A DNA stretch of 64,000 nucleotides from Salinispora oceanensis (GCF_000383575.1 NZ_KB911579.1:2574523-2638522); one strand, 5' to 3'. Counted from the first letter of the stretch, positions 8,830 through 18,170 are shown. Notes: generated by a model from the letters alone, not told the origin. Numbers and translations are program-made.

Positions 8830-10533
8830 TCAGTCGGCGGTCGGCTGGACCGCCGCGCCGGTGTCAGCGGTCTTAACCGCCGCGCCGGTGTCGGTTGGCT
8901 TGGCCGCCGCGCTGGTGTCGGAGCCACCGCTGCGGCGCCGCCGGCGGCGCCGTGGCTTCGGCGCCGCGGCGTCAACCGGCGAGTCTGCGGTGGTTCCTTC
9001 GCCGGTCTCGCCGGTTGACGCCGCGGGCTCGCCGGCGGTGACCACCTCGCCGCCGCGGCGGCGTCGCCGCCGGCGGGGGGTGCGCTCCGCGGTGTCGCCC
9101 CCGTCGCCCTGCTCGCTGGTGGCGCTGGCGCCAGAACCGGTGTCGCCGCCGCGCCCCCGGCGGCGGTCCCGGCCCGTGCCACGGCGGGGCCCGCGGCCAT
9201 CGCCGCGGCGGGACCGTCCGCCGAGGTCCTCCTCGACCTCGGCGGAGAGCCCGGCCCGGGTTCGCGCGCCGGTGGGCAGCGTGCCGGTGACCTCCGGGGA
9301 GATGTCCAGCTCGGCGTAGAGGTGCGGGGAGGTGTGGTACGTCTCCGGCGGCTCGGGCATCTCCAGGCCGAGGGTCTTGTCGATGATTCGCCAGCGGGGC
9401 ATGTCATCCCAGTCGACGAAGGTCACCGCGACGCCGCTCGCCCCCGCCCGGCCGGTCCGGCCGATCCGGTGGGTGTATGTGTCCTGGTCCTCCGGGCAGT
9501 CGTAGTTGAGGACGTGGGTGACGCCGCTGACATCAATGCCCCGGGCGGCCACGTCGGTAGCGACCAGAGTGTCGATCTTGCCGGTGCGGAAGGCCCGCAG
9601 CGCCCGCTCCCGGGCGCCCTGGCCGAGGTCGCCGTGGACGGCGGCTACGGCGAAGCCGCGGAAGTCCAGATCCGCTGCGACCCGGTCGGCCGCTCGCTTG
9701 GTGCGGGTGAAAATCATGGTCAGCCCGCGCCCCTTGGCCTGGAGGATCCGCGCCACAATCTCGATCTTGTTGAGTGAGTGGGTGCGGTAGGCGAGCTGCT
9801 GGGTCTGTGGCGACGGGCCGGTCTCGGCGGTGTGCCCGGCGTGGATCGTCATCGGCCGGCGCAGGAAGCGCCGGGACAGCGCGACGATCGGGTCCGGCAT
9901 CGTGGCCGAGAAGAGCATCGTCTGCCGTTCTTCCGGCAGCATCGCCAGGATCTTCTCGACATCGTCGAGGAAGCCCAGGTCGAGCATCCGGTCGGCCTCG
10001 TCCAGGACGAGCGCCCGGACCCGATCCAGCTGCAGCTGCTTCTGCTTGGCCAGGTCGAGCAGTCGGCCGGGGGTGCCGACGAGGATCTCCACACCCGTGC
10101 GGAGCGCCTCGATCTGCGGCTCATAGGCCACTCCGCCGTAGATCGGCAGTACCCGGACACCGCGGGTGCTACCCGCGGCGTGGAGGTCCTTGGCGACCTG
10201 GATGCCCAGCTCGCGGGTGGGTACGACGACCAGCGCCTGTGGGGTGCCGTCGCCGCCCTCGGCGGGAGCGAAGACCCGCTCCAGCAGCGGCACGCCGAAG
10301 CCGAGCGTCTTGCCGGTGCCGGTCGGGGCCTGGCCGATCAGGTCAACGCCGCGCAGCGCGATCGGCAGCGCGTACTCCTGGATGGCGAAGGCCCGGGTGA
10401 TTCCGGCGGCGCTCAGCGCGTCAACGGTCTCTTTACGGGCGCCCAACTCGGCGAAGGTGGGCGCTTCCGGGCTTACTGATGCGGTGGCGGCGAGTTCGGT
10501 GCCATCCATGAGGTTGTGGGTGAGTTCGCTCAT
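8830..10533 (-). CDS. DEAD-box ATP-dependent RNA helicase (RhlE-like)
   Basis: About 567 residues. Q motif region (TFAELGARKETVDAL), motif I APTGTGKT, motif Ia PTRELGIQ, motif II DEAD (LVLDEADRMLDLG), motif III SAT, motif VI HRIGRTGRAG are all present in the first ~400 residues. The last ~150 residues are a low-complexity tail rich in Arg, Gly, Thr and Asp (runs of RRRRRR and DTGAAV repeats) of the type that binds RNA non-specifically. It likely acts in rRNA/mRNA remodelling. Start placed at ATG 10533; an in-frame GTG at 10608 is less likely. Located near DUF3107, TetR and MoeZ as in mycobacteria. Confidence 0.9.
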   Translation of the reverse strand: MSELTHNLMDGTELAATASVSPEAPTFAELGARKETVDALSAAGITRAFAIQEYALPIALRGVDLIGQAPTGTGKTLGFGVPLLERVFAPAEGGDGTPQALVVVPTRELGIQVAKDLHAAGSTRGVRVLPIYGGVAYEPQIEALRTGVEILVGTPGRLLDLAKQKQLQLDRVRALVLDEADRMLDLGFLDDVEKILAMLPEERQTMLFSATMPDPIVALSRRFLRRPMTIHAGHTAETGPSPQTQQLAYRTHSLNKIEIVARILQAKGRGLTMIFTRTKRAADRVAADLDFRGFAVAAVHGDLGQGARERALRAFRTGKIDTLVATDVAARGIDVSGVTHVLNYDCPEDQDTYTHRIGRTGRAGASGVAVTFVDWDDMPRWRIIDKTLGLEMPEPPETYHTSPHLYAELDISPEVTGTLPTGARTRAGLSAEVEEDLGGRSRRGDGRGPRRGTGRDRRRGRGGDTGSGASATSEQGDGGDTAERTPRRRRRRRGGEVVTAGEPAASTGETGEGTTADSPVDAAAPKPRRRRRRRSGGSDTSAAAKPTDTGAAVKTADTGAAVQPTAD

Positions 10534-11116
10534 TTCGATTGGGGGTGCCCTCTCGTGGGTGCGCCCCGTTGAGTCCTCGAGGCGCGGACGGTGTGGCGCG
10601 GGCCACACGGTCGGGTGGCGAATCGCCGAGCCGGACCGGGCCGCACGCGCGCCGCGGGCCGGCTGCGACCAGATCGAAACGGGAACTAATCGATCGTTGG
10701 ACGAGATCGATTGTTGGACCAGATCGAGATCGAACGTCGGTCGGTGCCCACGGCAACTGTTCTATTCTACCTGAACCTTCCCGGCGCCGCGCAGATTCCG
10801 GCAGGTAGTGCCGGGGGAGCCGGCGTCTCGCGCCTGCTCGAGGCGGTGCAACCGCAGGCTACCGGGGCAGGGGTGACACAGGTGGTTCCGCTCACCGGCT
10901 GAGCTTTTGGGTGGGAGTGGCCCGTCAGGGGGTGGACACGACTCGGCGAGGCGGCACCAACCGCCTACCTCACCCCGCGGGCGGACCGAGGGACCTTCCC
11001 CGGGGTTGACTCGCCGCTGTCCCGCGCACGGAGCGCGGAGGCATCGGCGTCGCTCGCGGCCGGCCGGGGCGCACGCCACGGCAAGTGCCGCAGCACCTGC
11101 CGTGGCGGAACGCTGG
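10534..11116. other. 583 bp intergenic region with upstream repeats of the helicase gene
   Basis: No convincing gene. The part next to the helicase start is AT-richer and holds three copies of GAC(C/G)AGATCGA (10667, 10700 and 10717), two of them as 15-mers 17 bp apart (10696-10710, 10713-10727). This may be a promoter or long 5' leader of the helicase gene, as some DEAD-box helicase mRNAs have long leaders. The rest is featureless GC-rich DNA ending in the DUF3107 terminator. Confidence 0.5.
11074..11107 (-). terminator. Hairpin terminator downstream of DUF3107 gene
   Basis: Perfect 10 bp stem (CGCCACGGCA / TGCCGTGGCG) with a 14 nt loop, starting 10 bp after the DUF3107 stop codon. Confidence 0.55.
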
Positions 11117-11344
11117 TCAGCGGACGGTGAATCCGACCGCCCGGGAGGACGCCTCGGCGATTTCGACGTAGGCGACCTTGTCGACCGGGACGATGACCCG
11201 CCGCCCCTTCTCGTCGGTGAGGGAGAGGGTGCCGCCGTCGCCGGCGATGGCGTCGGTCACGATCCGCTCGATCTCGGCCGGCGACTGTGCGCTCTCCAGA
11301 ACCAGCTCGCGCGGCGCGTACTGCACGCCGATCTTGACCTCCAC
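11117..11344 (-). CDS. DUF3107 family small protein
   Basis: 75 residues, matching the full length of DUF3107 (mycobacterial TB9.4-type) proteins: MEVKIGVQYAPRELVLES start, a central DEKGRRVIVPVDKVAYVEI strand pair and a GFTVR end. ATG at 11344 is preceded by GGAGGAGGCACAGTGG, a good ribosome binding site. Function unknown. The order RNA helicase, DUF3107, TetR, MoeZ is shared with mycobacteria, suggesting a long-conserved neighbourhood rather than chance. Confidence 0.9.
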   Translation of the reverse strand: MEVKIGVQYAPRELVLESAQSPAEIERIVTDAIAGDGGTLSLTDEKGRRVIVPVDKVAYVEIAEASSRAVGFTVR

Positions 11345-11409
11345 TGTGCCTCCTCCGCTGGGGGCGAGAATGCCGCCTTGCGAAGGCTATCCGATCACCG
11401 GGGCGGCGG

Positions 11410-12048
11410 TCAGGCTGACTCACCCTGCAGCGGGAAGCTCGCGATGCCTCGCCAGGAGAGCGCGGCGACCAACGCCTCCGCCTCCTCCTTCGCCACCTGC
11501 CGCCCTCTGGCCAGCCAGAACTGTGCCGCCGTCTCGGCCGCCCCAACCAGGCCGGACGCGAGCAACTCCGCGTGTGCCCGGCTCACGCCCGTGTCGGAGA
11601 TGATCGTGTCGGTGATCGCCGCGATGCAGCCCTGCTCCACCCGCTCGACCCGCTGCCGTACCGCGGGGTCGTTGCGCAGGTCGGACTCGAAGACCAGACG
11701 GAACGCCTCACTCTCATGGTCAACGAAGTCGAAGTACGCGCGGACGGAGGCGCTTACCCGCTCCTTGTTGTCGAGGGTGCCGCGCATCGCTTCCTGCACC
11801 TTCGCCACGAGCGTGTCGCAGTGGGTGTCAAGTAGCGCCAGGTAGAGCTCCATCTTGCCGGGGAAGTGCTGGTACAGCACTGGCTTGGACACCCCTGCGC
11901 GTTCGGCGATGTCATCCATCGCGGCCGCGTGGTAGCCCTGTGCGACGAACACCTCCTGCGCCGCGGCGAGTAGCTGTCTGCGGCGGGCGGACCGGGGCAG
12001 GCGGGTGGGCCGGCCGGCGGTCTGGGTGCCGTTCCCCACAGCGTTCAT
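11410..12048 (-). CDS. TetR-family transcriptional regulator
   Basis: 212 residues. The N-terminal HTH (residues ~20-65) reads AAQEVFVAQGYHAAAMDDIA then AGVSKPVLYQHFPGKMELYLALL, a textbook TetR DNA-binding domain. The C-terminal ligand domain (DFVDHESEAFRLVFES, AAETAAQFWLARG) is close to the TetR located beside DUF3107 and MoeZ in mycobacteria. ATG 12048 is chosen for its CGGAGG at 5 bp; in-frame ATGs further upstream (12069, 12099 region) lack one. The ligand is unknown. An imperfect palindrome lies 20 bp upstream. Confidence 0.88.
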   Translation of the reverse strand: MNAVGNGTQTAGRPTRLPRSARRRQLLAAAQEVFVAQGYHAAAMDDIAERAGVSKPVLYQHFPGKMELYLALLDTHCDTLVAKVQEAMRGTLDNKERVSASVRAYFDFVDHESEAFRLVFESDLRNDPAVRQRVERVEQGCIAAITDTIISDTGVSRAHAELLASGLVGAAETAAQFWLARGRQVAKEEAEALVAALSWRGIASFPLQGESA

Positions 12049-12067
12049 GGGAGCCTCCGAGTTCTTC

Positions 12068-12081
12068 ATACGAGCTGGCAT
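12068..12081. promoter_or_regulatory. Candidate TetR operator
   Basis: Imperfect palindrome ATACGAGCTGGCAT (arms match at 5 of 7 positions) 20 bp upstream of the TetR start, in the divergent region shared with the gene at 12194. Suggestive only. Confidence 0.25.
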
Positions 12082-12193
12082 ATCACCCGAACCGGTCAAG
12101 GATCACCGCCTGTCCCGGAATTGGCCCGCCGCCGTAACTTATCGCCACTGTCACCACACGGTAGCCTCAGCGGGGGCGACCAAGGAGCGCGCG

Positions 12194-14542
12194 GTGAGTG
12201 ATGCAGGGCAACCCGGTGCCGCCACCCCGGGAGAGCACGGTGACGAGACCGGCCCAGAGCCGGCTCACTCCCGATCCGATCGTCAATGGATGCCCCCCAC
12301 CGGAGGCTGGGCGCCGGAATCAACCACACCGTGGCGCCGAGCTGACTCGTCCGCTGGTTGGGCCGACTCCTCTCCACGTCACGGCGACTTACCCGCTCCA
12401 CCGCCCGGCGTGACCGAGAACGGTCTTCGGCCCCACCTCAATGGATACCGGACAAATGGTCATGCATTTCCCGCGCCGGGGGTACCGGCGCGGCGGCCAG
12501 GTCCGGTGAGTGCCCCGCCGAGCCGTTCGGGCCCGCCGGCCCAGGAGGCCGACGGAGACCGGCCGACCGCCTCCGTGCCCGCCGTTGAGCAACCGCCGGG
12601 GGCGTCCAAGGCCGTCCGGGACGACCAGCCGGAACCGCCGGCCGAGCCTGGCCCTCGGCCGGTGGTTGACCAGCCCACGCCGGCACCAGAGGAGTGGTCT
12701 GGCCCGAGCTGGGGGGCCGAGTGGGCGCCCGGGCAGGCCGGCGCCGAATCGCTGCCAGCCAGTCGCCGGGCTCGGGTGGAGCCGGATGGCTGGGACGGAT
12801 CGGAGCCGTCTGGTCACCGGGCTCGGGCCGAGCCGGATGGCTGGGACGAACCGGAGCCGCCTGGTCGCCGGGCTCGGGTGGAGCCGGATGGCGGAGACGG
12901 ACCGGAGCCGCCGGGTCACCGGGCCCGGGTGGAGCCGGACGGCTGGGACGAACCGGAGCCGGCCGGCCGGCGGTTCCGGGGCGGGACTCCACGGGATGCA
13001 GCGGGGGAGCGGCGGGAGACCTCCGGCCGCCGGTTCCGTCCAGACCCCGACGAGACCGAGGCGGGCGAGGGGGGCCAGCCGAGCGTCGAGCGTCCCGCCT
13101 GGGCGGTCGAGCCGCAGCGGGCCTACGAGCCGGTCCGGGCCGAGCCGGCCTCGACGTTTCCCACCGAGCCGGGCCGTCGCTCGGGCATCCGGCCGGAGCG
13201 CCAGCCCGCCAGCGAGTCGGACCACCAGCCGCCGGACGCACCCGCGGCCTGGGCGCCGGCGCAGCCGGCCGCTTCGGCGGAGGCGGGCCCGCCGTTGACC
13301 GCGTCCGCTCGCGGTGGCCTTGGCGATTGGGACCGCACCCCGGCCGAGCCCATTCCGACGAGTACACCCCCCTACTCGGCCCGTCGGTCTGTCCCCGAAC
13401 CGGCAGTGCCAGCGCCCTTGGCCGACGCCGACCGACAGCCGGAGTCGATGTCCGCGATGTTGCCCCAGCGTGTCCCCGCCGAACCGGATGTGCCCGTGGT
13501 GCCAGAGCCGTCAGCTGCGGAGGTACGCGCCAAGACCCCGGAACTTGCCCGTATCGCCACCCACCTCCGCCAGGCCGACGAGTCCGCTCCGCCGCGCGAG
13601 CGTCCGGAGGGCTTCGACGTGGACGCGATTCTCGGTGCGGTTCGTGGGGTGACGGGTGTCCGCGACGCGGCGTTGCGCCGTACCCAGTCCGGCGCACACA
13701 GCCTCCGGCTGGACCTCGCCGACGGTGCCGACCCGGCCGAGGTGAGTCGGCACGTCGCCCGGCTCCTCCAGGAACGGTTGGGGCTCGCCGCGGCCCCGCA
13801 GCACATTTCCGAGGGGCTCGCCGATGTGATGTCGCCCGCCCACCGGCAGTCGGCTGGGCCGGTGGCACCGGCCGGACGGCCTCCAACTGGCCTACCGTCG
13901 CGTACCGAGCGCCAGGACGCGGCCCGGTCGGAGCCGCCGCGTCGCCGGCGGCACTCCGGCGGACCGCATCGGGTCCGATCCGCCACCGTGGACGGGCCGG
14001 CCGCGGCGGTTGGCGGGGCCGCCGATGGCCCGGCGACAGCCGAGACGTCGTACGGCGGGGGGCAGGTCGGCATGACCGAGCTGGCCCCGTCCCGCCCGCT
14101 TGACACCGGGGGCCGGCCCGGACCTCGGGTGGTGCTCGACCACGTGCAGGTGAGCACCTTCGGGCTCGACGCGACCGTCGAGGTCCGCCTGCTCGCCGCC
14201 GGGTCACCCGCTGCCGGCTATGCGACCGGGCCGGCGGTGGACGGCTACATGCTGCGGCTCAGCGCAGCGGCCGCCGCCGCCGCGGTGGATCAGCTGTTGC
14301 GTGCGCCGGGGCCGCAGCCGGACCGAGGGCGCTGCTTCGTCGAGCACGCCACGCTTGTGCCACTGGGCACCTGCGAGGTCGCGACGGTCGTGGTGTTGCT
14401 GGTCTGCGACGGTTGGGTCGAGCAGCTTGCCGGCTCCGCGCTGGTCGCCGGCGACCCCCGCCAAGCAGTCGTCCGGGCCACTCTGGCTGCGGTGAATCGC
14501 CGTCTCGAGGCGTTGCTCGCCGACACCGGGGACGCCGGATAG
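12194..14542 (+). CDS. Large low-complexity protein of unknown function with conserved C-terminal region
   Basis: 782 residues, not recognised. GTG 12194 is taken as start because AAGGAG lies 6 bp upstream. Residues ~1-440 are rich in Pro, Ala, Glu, Arg and predicted disordered, including four tandem 17-residue repeats of the RRARVEPDGWDEPEPPG type. Residues ~450-560 look folded (GFDVDAILGAVRGVTGVRDAAL, LRLDLADGADPAEVSRHVARLL), as does the last ~150 (VVLDHVQVSTFGLDATVEV, VVLLVCDGWVEQLAGSALV, DPRQAVVRATLAAVNRRLEALL). No signal peptide or membrane helix. Divergent from TetR, upstream of moeZ. Such proteins are sometimes misannotated as IF-2 because of composition. Confidence 0.7.
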   Translation: MSDAGQPGAATPGEHGDETGPEPAHSRSDRQWMPPTGGWAPESTTPWRRADSSAGWADSSPRHGDLPAPPPGVTENGLRPHLNGYRTNGHAFPAPGVPARRPGPVSAPPSRSGPPAQEADGDRPTASVPAVEQPPGASKAVRDDQPEPPAEPGPRPVVDQPTPAPEEWSGPSWGAEWAPGQAGAESLPASRRARVEPDGWDGSEPSGHRARAEPDGWDEPEPPGRRARVEPDGGDGPEPPGHRARVEPDGWDEPEPAGRRFRGGTPRDAAGERRETSGRRFRPDPDETEAGEGGQPSVERPAWAVEPQRAYEPVRAEPASTFPTEPGRRSGIRPERQPASESDHQPPDAPAAWAPAQPAASAEAGPPLTASARGGLGDWDRTPAEPIPTSTPPYSARRSVPEPAVPAPLADADRQPESMSAMLPQRVPAEPDVPVVPEPSAAEVRAKTPELARIATHLRQADESAPPRERPEGFDVDAILGAVRGVTGVRDAALRRTQSGAHSLRLDLADGADPAEVSRHVARLLQERLGLAAAPQHISEGLADVMSPAHRQSAGPVAPAGRPPTGLPSRTERQDAARSEPPRRRRHSGGPHRVRSATVDGPAAAVGGAADGPATAETSYGGGQVGMTELAPSRPLDTGGRPGPRVVLDHVQVSTFGLDATVEVRLLAAGSPAAGYATGPAVDGYMLRLSAAAAAAAVDQLLRAPGPQPDRGRCFVEHATLVPLGTCEVATVVVLLVCDGWVEQLAGSALVAGDPRQAVVRATLAAVNRRLEALLADTGDAG
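12762..12965 (+). repeat. Four tandem 51 bp in-frame repeats
   Basis: Units begin at 12762, 12813, 12864 and 12915, exactly 51 bp apart, with a few substitutions each, followed by a degenerate partial unit. Each encodes 17 residues (R-G/R-HRAR-EPDGWD-PEP pattern). The reading frame is kept, so copy number can vary without breaking the host protein. Confidence 0.9.
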
Positions 14543-14686
14543 CGCATTCGCTCCGGGGGCCGGTCCCGGCCGGCGGGCTATTCCCGTTCCCGCAGTTCGG
14601 GCGACGTGTCCCCGCTCATGGTCGTCGGTCGGCCCGACGAGCGACAATGGCGCGGTTCGCCACTGCCGACCCACGGGGAGTTCACC

Positions 14687-15868
14687 GTGTCGCTGCCCCC
14701 GCTCGTCGAGCCCGCCGCCGAGCTGACCGTTGACGAGATCCGTCGCTACTCCCGCCACCTGATCATCCCGGACATCGGGGTTGAGGGGCAGAAGCGATTG
14801 AAAAACGCCCGGGTGCTCTGCGTCGGTGCCGGTGGCCTCGGTTCTCCGGCGTTGATGTACCTCGCCGCCGCCGGGGTGGGTACGCTCGGCATCGTCGACT
14901 TCGACACCGTTGACGAGTCCAACCTCCAACGTCAGATCATCCACGGCGTCTCCGATGTCGGCCGGGCCAAGGCCGAGTCCGCCTCCGCCAGCATCCGTGA
15001 GATCAACCCGCTGGTCGAGGTGAAGATCCACAACACCGCGTTGGACCGGGACAACGTTCGGGAAATCTTCGGCCAGTACGACCTGATCGTGGACGGGACC
15101 GACAACTTCGCCACCCGGTACCTGGTCAACGACGCGGCGGTGCTGCTCGGCAAGCCGTACGTGTGGGGGTCTATCTACCGGTTCGACGGGCAGGCGTCGG
15201 TGTTCTGGGCCGAGCACGGCCCCTGCTACCGCTGCCTCTACCCGGAGCCGCCCCCGCCCGGGATGGTGCCCTCCTGCGCGGAGGGCGGCGTGCTCGGTGT
15301 GCTCTGCGCGTCGATCGGCTCGATTCAGGTGAACGAGGCGATCAAGCTCCTCGCGGGTGTCGGTGAGCCGCTGGTCGGCCGACTCATGGTCTACGACGCC
15401 CTGGAGATGAGCTACCGCAAGATCAAGGTGCGGAAGGACCCGAACTGCGCGCTCTGCGGCGAGAACCCGACGGTCACCGACCTGCTGGCCGACTACGAGG
15501 ACTTCTGCGGTGCGGTGTCGGCCGAGGCCCAGGAGGCCGCGGCGGACGCGACGATCACCGCGGGCGAGCTGAAGGCGTGGCAGGACGCCGGCAAGGAGAT
15601 CTTCCTGGTTGACGTGCGGGAGCCGGCCGAGTTCGAGATCGTCCGGATTCCGGGCTCCACGCTGATCCCCAAGGGGGAGCTCATCTCCGGGCAGGCGCTG
15701 GCCAAGCTCCCGCAGGACCGACAGATCGTGCTGCACTGCAAGTCCGGCGTCCGGTCCGCGGAGGCGCTCGCCGCGCTGAAGTCCGCTGGTTTCCGGGACG
15801 CGGTGCACCTCCAGGGGGGTGTCCTCTCCTGGATCAAGCAGGTCGATCCGTCGCTGCCCGCGTACTGA
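14687..15868 (+). CDS. moeZ: Adenylyltransferase/sulfurtransferase MoeZ (MoeB-rhodanese fusion)
   Basis: 393 residues, the usual MoeZ length. Residues ~1-270 are an E1-like/MoeB domain: VGAGGLGSPALMYLAAAGVG nucleotide loop, DESNLQRQ, the DGTDNFATRY strand, and two CxxC zinc pairs (CYRC, CALC). Residues ~300-393 are a rhodanese domain with the active-site Cys in LHCKSGVRS. MoeZ adenylates the C-terminus of ThiS/MoaD-like carriers and charges them with sulfur for molybdopterin, thiamine or CysO-dependent cysteine synthesis. GTG 14687 is chosen for GGGGAG 6 bp upstream; the open frame extends further but lacks homology. Confidence 0.92.
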   Translation: MSLPPLVEPAAELTVDEIRRYSRHLIIPDIGVEGQKRLKNARVLCVGAGGLGSPALMYLAAAGVGTLGIVDFDTVDESNLQRQIIHGVSDVGRAKAESASASIREINPLVEVKIHNTALDRDNVREIFGQYDLIVDGTDNFATRYLVNDAAVLLGKPYVWGSIYRFDGQASVFWAEHGPCYRCLYPEPPPPGMVPSCAEGGVLGVLCASIGSIQVNEAIKLLAGVGEPLVGRLMVYDALEMSYRKIKVRKDPNCALCGENPTVTDLLADYEDFCGAVSAEAQEAAADATITAGELKAWQDAGKEIFLVDVREPAEFEIVRIPGSTLIPKGELISGQALAKLPQDRQIVLHCKSGVRSAEALAALKSAGFRDAVHLQGGVLSWIKQVDPSLPAY

Positions 15869-15991
15869 TCGGACCGAAGGTGGCCTCCGTCGGAACGCCC
15901 GGTGCTCGACGTTGCGGCGAGCGCCGGGCGGCGGAGGGTGGGGCGGCCGGTGGCTGATTCCCTGGAGCGGCCTCATATCTGCCCAGGTAGC

Positions 15992-16822
15992 GTGACCGCC
16001 GTGGTGGATATCGAGGCCGCGATCGGCTACGTGGTAGCGCGGGGAGACGTGGTGGAGCGTGCCCGGCTTGCCCGAATACGCACCGGTGCGCCGCCGGCCG
16101 AGGAGGTGTTTGAAGTCGCCGAGGCCGGGCAGCTGCCGGCGGGCGGCTGGCCGGCCTACGTCGAGGGGGAGACCGCCTCCGTTGACGCGACCTGTTTCCG
16201 CCTCGGCGAGCTCGACGACCTCGGTGCCCTCGGCCGGCCGGCGGCCCGGCGGGCGTTGGACTGGCTCGCCGCGCGCCAGCTACCGGAGGGGGGCTGGGAA
16301 GAGGACGCCGCGCTGGCCGACACCGCCCCCGAGTGGGCCCGACCGGGGGACCCGGAGGCGGGTTTCTACCTGACGGCGAGCGCGGCGTTCTGGCTCAGCG
16401 TCGCCGGCCTGGACGCTCGGGCGGCCGGACCGTTGGACGCCCGGGTCGGCGGGGCATACGCGGGCGTCGTGCACGGCGCCGCGCTCTCCCTCGCGGCCCG
16501 CCTGAACCCGGACGGGACCTGGCCGTCGTTCCTCGCCGCCGGGTGGCTGAGTGCGGCGGTGCTGTTCCGGCAGGAGATGTACCAGGAGTCCGCCCGGATC
16601 CAGGTGGCGCTCGCCGAGCGGATCGGCGACATGGCCCCGACCAACGTCGCCTGGCTGGCCGCGACGTTGCGCCGGGTCGGCGTGGACCCGCAGGACTGGG
16701 TCCTGGTGCGCGCCCGCCGTCGGCTCGCTGAGACCCAGCGCAGCGATGGCGGCTGGGAGAGTGCGGACGGGCACCAGTTCGACGTCCACGCGACGCTGAC
16801 CGCGATCCGCGCCTGCCGTTGA
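15992..16822 (+). CDS. Prenyltransferase/squalene-oxidase-repeat-like protein
   Basis: About 276 residues. Contains alpha-toroid repeat signatures seen in squalene cyclase and prenyltransferase beta-subunit families: LAARQLPEGGWEED, LNPDGTWPSFLA and RLAETQRSDGGWESADGH with a terminal FDVHATLTAIRAC. No DXDD cyclase motif or clear catalytic set was seen, so it may be a non-catalytic or divergent member. Start is uncertain between GTG 15992 and GTG 16001/16004; AGG at 15985 supports the first. It lies between moeZ and the convergent proA. Confidence 0.65.
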   Translation: MTAVVDIEAAIGYVVARGDVVERARLARIRTGAPPAEEVFEVAEAGQLPAGGWPAYVEGETASVDATCFRLGELDDLGALGRPAARRALDWLAARQLPEGGWEEDAALADTAPEWARPGDPEAGFYLTASAAFWLSVAGLDARAAGPLDARVGGAYAGVVHGAALSLAARLNPDGTWPSFLAAGWLSAAVLFRQEMYQESARIQVALAERIGDMAPTNVAWLAATLRRVGVDPQDWVLVRARRRLAETQRSDGGWESADGHQFDVHATLTAIRACR

Positions 16823-16823
16823 C

Positions 16824-16883
16824 CGCCCAGCTCGGGCGCCGCCGGTGCTGCCCCGCCCAGCTCGGGCGCCGCCGGTGCTGCCC
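16824..16883 (+). repeat. Two tandem 30 bp repeats between convergent genes
   Basis: The 30 bp beginning CGCCCAGCTCGGGCGCC occurs at 16824 and again at 16854 with no change over at least 28 positions. It lies in the intergenic space after the prenyltransferase-like gene. Confidence 0.8.
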
Positions 16884-16918
16884 GGCCCGGATGTCGCCCC
16901 CGGGACACCGGCCTCGGG

Positions 16919-16951
16919 CCGGCGACGGTCAGCGCAGCTGACCGTCGCCGG
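16919..16951 (-). terminator. Hairpin overlapping the proA stop codon
   Basis: Perfect 15 bp stem (CCGGCGACGGTCAGC and complement) with a 3 nt GCA centre. It includes the proA stop at 16929-16931, so coding end and terminator share sequence. Confidence 0.55.
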
Positions 16952-18170
16952 TGACCACGTACTTCGTGCTGGTCAGCTCCGGCAACCCCATCGGCCCCCG
17001 GGCGTGCAGCTTCTGGGTGGAGATGCCGATCTCGGCACCGAAGCCGAACTCCCCGCCGTCGGTGAACCGGGTGGAGGCGTTCACCATCACCGCCGCCGCG
17101 TCAACCCGGGCCACGAACTCGCGGGCGGCCGACTGGGAGTCGGTCACGATCGCCTCGGTGTGGCCGGTCCCGTACCGCTGGATGTGGGCGACCGCCCCGT
17201 CCAGCGAGTCGACGACGGCGACCGAGATCTCCGCCGCCAGGTACTCGGTGGCGTAGTCCTCGTCGGTGGCCGGCAGTACGGCGGTGGAGTGCCGAGCGAC
17301 CCGCGGGCAGCCGTGTACGGTCACCCCGGCCGCGGCGAACGCGGCCAGCGCCGGGGGCAGAAAGGCGTCCGCGACCGCCGTGTGCACCAGCAGCGACTCG
17401 GCCGTGTTGCAGGTGGAGAGGCGCTGGGTCTTCGCGTTCAGGGTGATCGCTACGGCCTTTGCCACGTCCGCGGCAGCATCAACGTAGACGTGACAGTTGC
17501 CCACCCCGGTCTCGATCACCGGGACGGTTGACTCCTCGACAACCGTGCGGATCAGCTCCGCACCGCCGCGCGGGATCAGGACGTCAACCAGACCGCGGGC
17601 GCGCATCAGCTCCTTGACCGAGTCGCGGGTCGTGGCGTCAAGGAGCTGTACCGAGTCCGCTGGCAGGCCGGTGTCGGCGACCGCGTCCCGCAGTACCGAG
17701 ACCAGCGCGGCGTTCGACCGGGCGGCGGAGGAGGAGCCCCGCAGCAGCACCGCGTTGCCGGACTTCAGGCAGATGCCGGCCGCGTCAACGGTGACGTTCG
17801 GCCGCGCCTCGTAAACGATCCCCACCACCCCGAACGGCACCCGAAGCTGCCGCAGCTGCAGGCCATTGGGGAGGGTCGAACCTCGGACCACCTCGCCGAC
17901 CGGGTCGGGGAGCGCGGCCATCTGGCGGAGCGCGTCGGCGATGCCGGCCACCCGCGCCGGGTCGAGGGCGAGCCGGTCCAAGCTGGCCGTGCTCAGCCCA
18001 CCGGCCTCGCCGGCGGTGAGGTCCGCGCTGTTGGCGGCCAGGATCTCGGTGGTCCGCGCCACCAGCGCGTCAGCCATCGCGTGCAGCGCGGCATCCTTGC
18101 CAGCCCGCGTGGCGACGGCCAACTCGGCCGCCGCTGTCCGGGCTCGTCGTGCCTGCTCGCCGACGCTCAT
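16929..18170 (-). CDS. proA: Gamma-glutamyl phosphate reductase
   Basis: 413 residues, standard ProA length. The aldehyde-dehydrogenase-like fold is recognisable: [17 protein letters not shown], the [11 protein letters not shown] loop, and the catalytic-Cys segment [17 protein letters not shown]. The end carries [22 protein letters not shown] and [13 protein letters not shown], highly specific to ProA. It reduces glutamyl-5-phosphate to the semialdehyde in proline synthesis. ATG 18170 preferred over GTG 18176 because AAGGAG is 5 bp upstream. Lies 63 bp downstream of proB on the same strand; the two form an operon. Confidence 0.95.
   Translation of the reverse strand: MSVGEQARRARTAAAELAVATRAGKDAALHAMADALVARTTEILAANSADLTAGEAGGLSTASLDRLALDPARVAGIADALRQMAALPDPVGEVVRGSTLPNGLQLRQLRVPFGVVGIVYEARPNVTVDAAGICLKSGNAVLLRGSSSAARSNAALVSVLRDAVADTGLPADSVQLLDATTRDSVKELMRARGLVDVLIPRGGAELIRTVVEESTVPVIETGVGNCHVYVDAAADVAKAVAITLNAKTQRLSTCNTAESLLVHTAVADAFLPPALAAFAAAGVTVHGCPRVARHSTAVLPATDEDYATEYLAAEISVAVVDSLDGAVAHIQRYGTGHTEAIVTDSQSAAREFVARVDAAAVMVNASTRFTDGGEFGFGAEIGISTQKLHARGPMGLPELTSTKYVVTGDGQLR

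Noticed and set aside
12762..12965. Possible CRISPR array
   Set aside because: Units are contiguous 51 bp coding repeats without spacers; the 39793 array also has no spacers and no cas gene is present.
12438..14207. Long antisense open frame (589 codons) opposite the repeat protein
   Set aside because: Composition is Arg/Pro/Gly shadow typical of high-GC DNA; no family features, and the plus strand has a ribosome binding site and sensible C-terminal domains.
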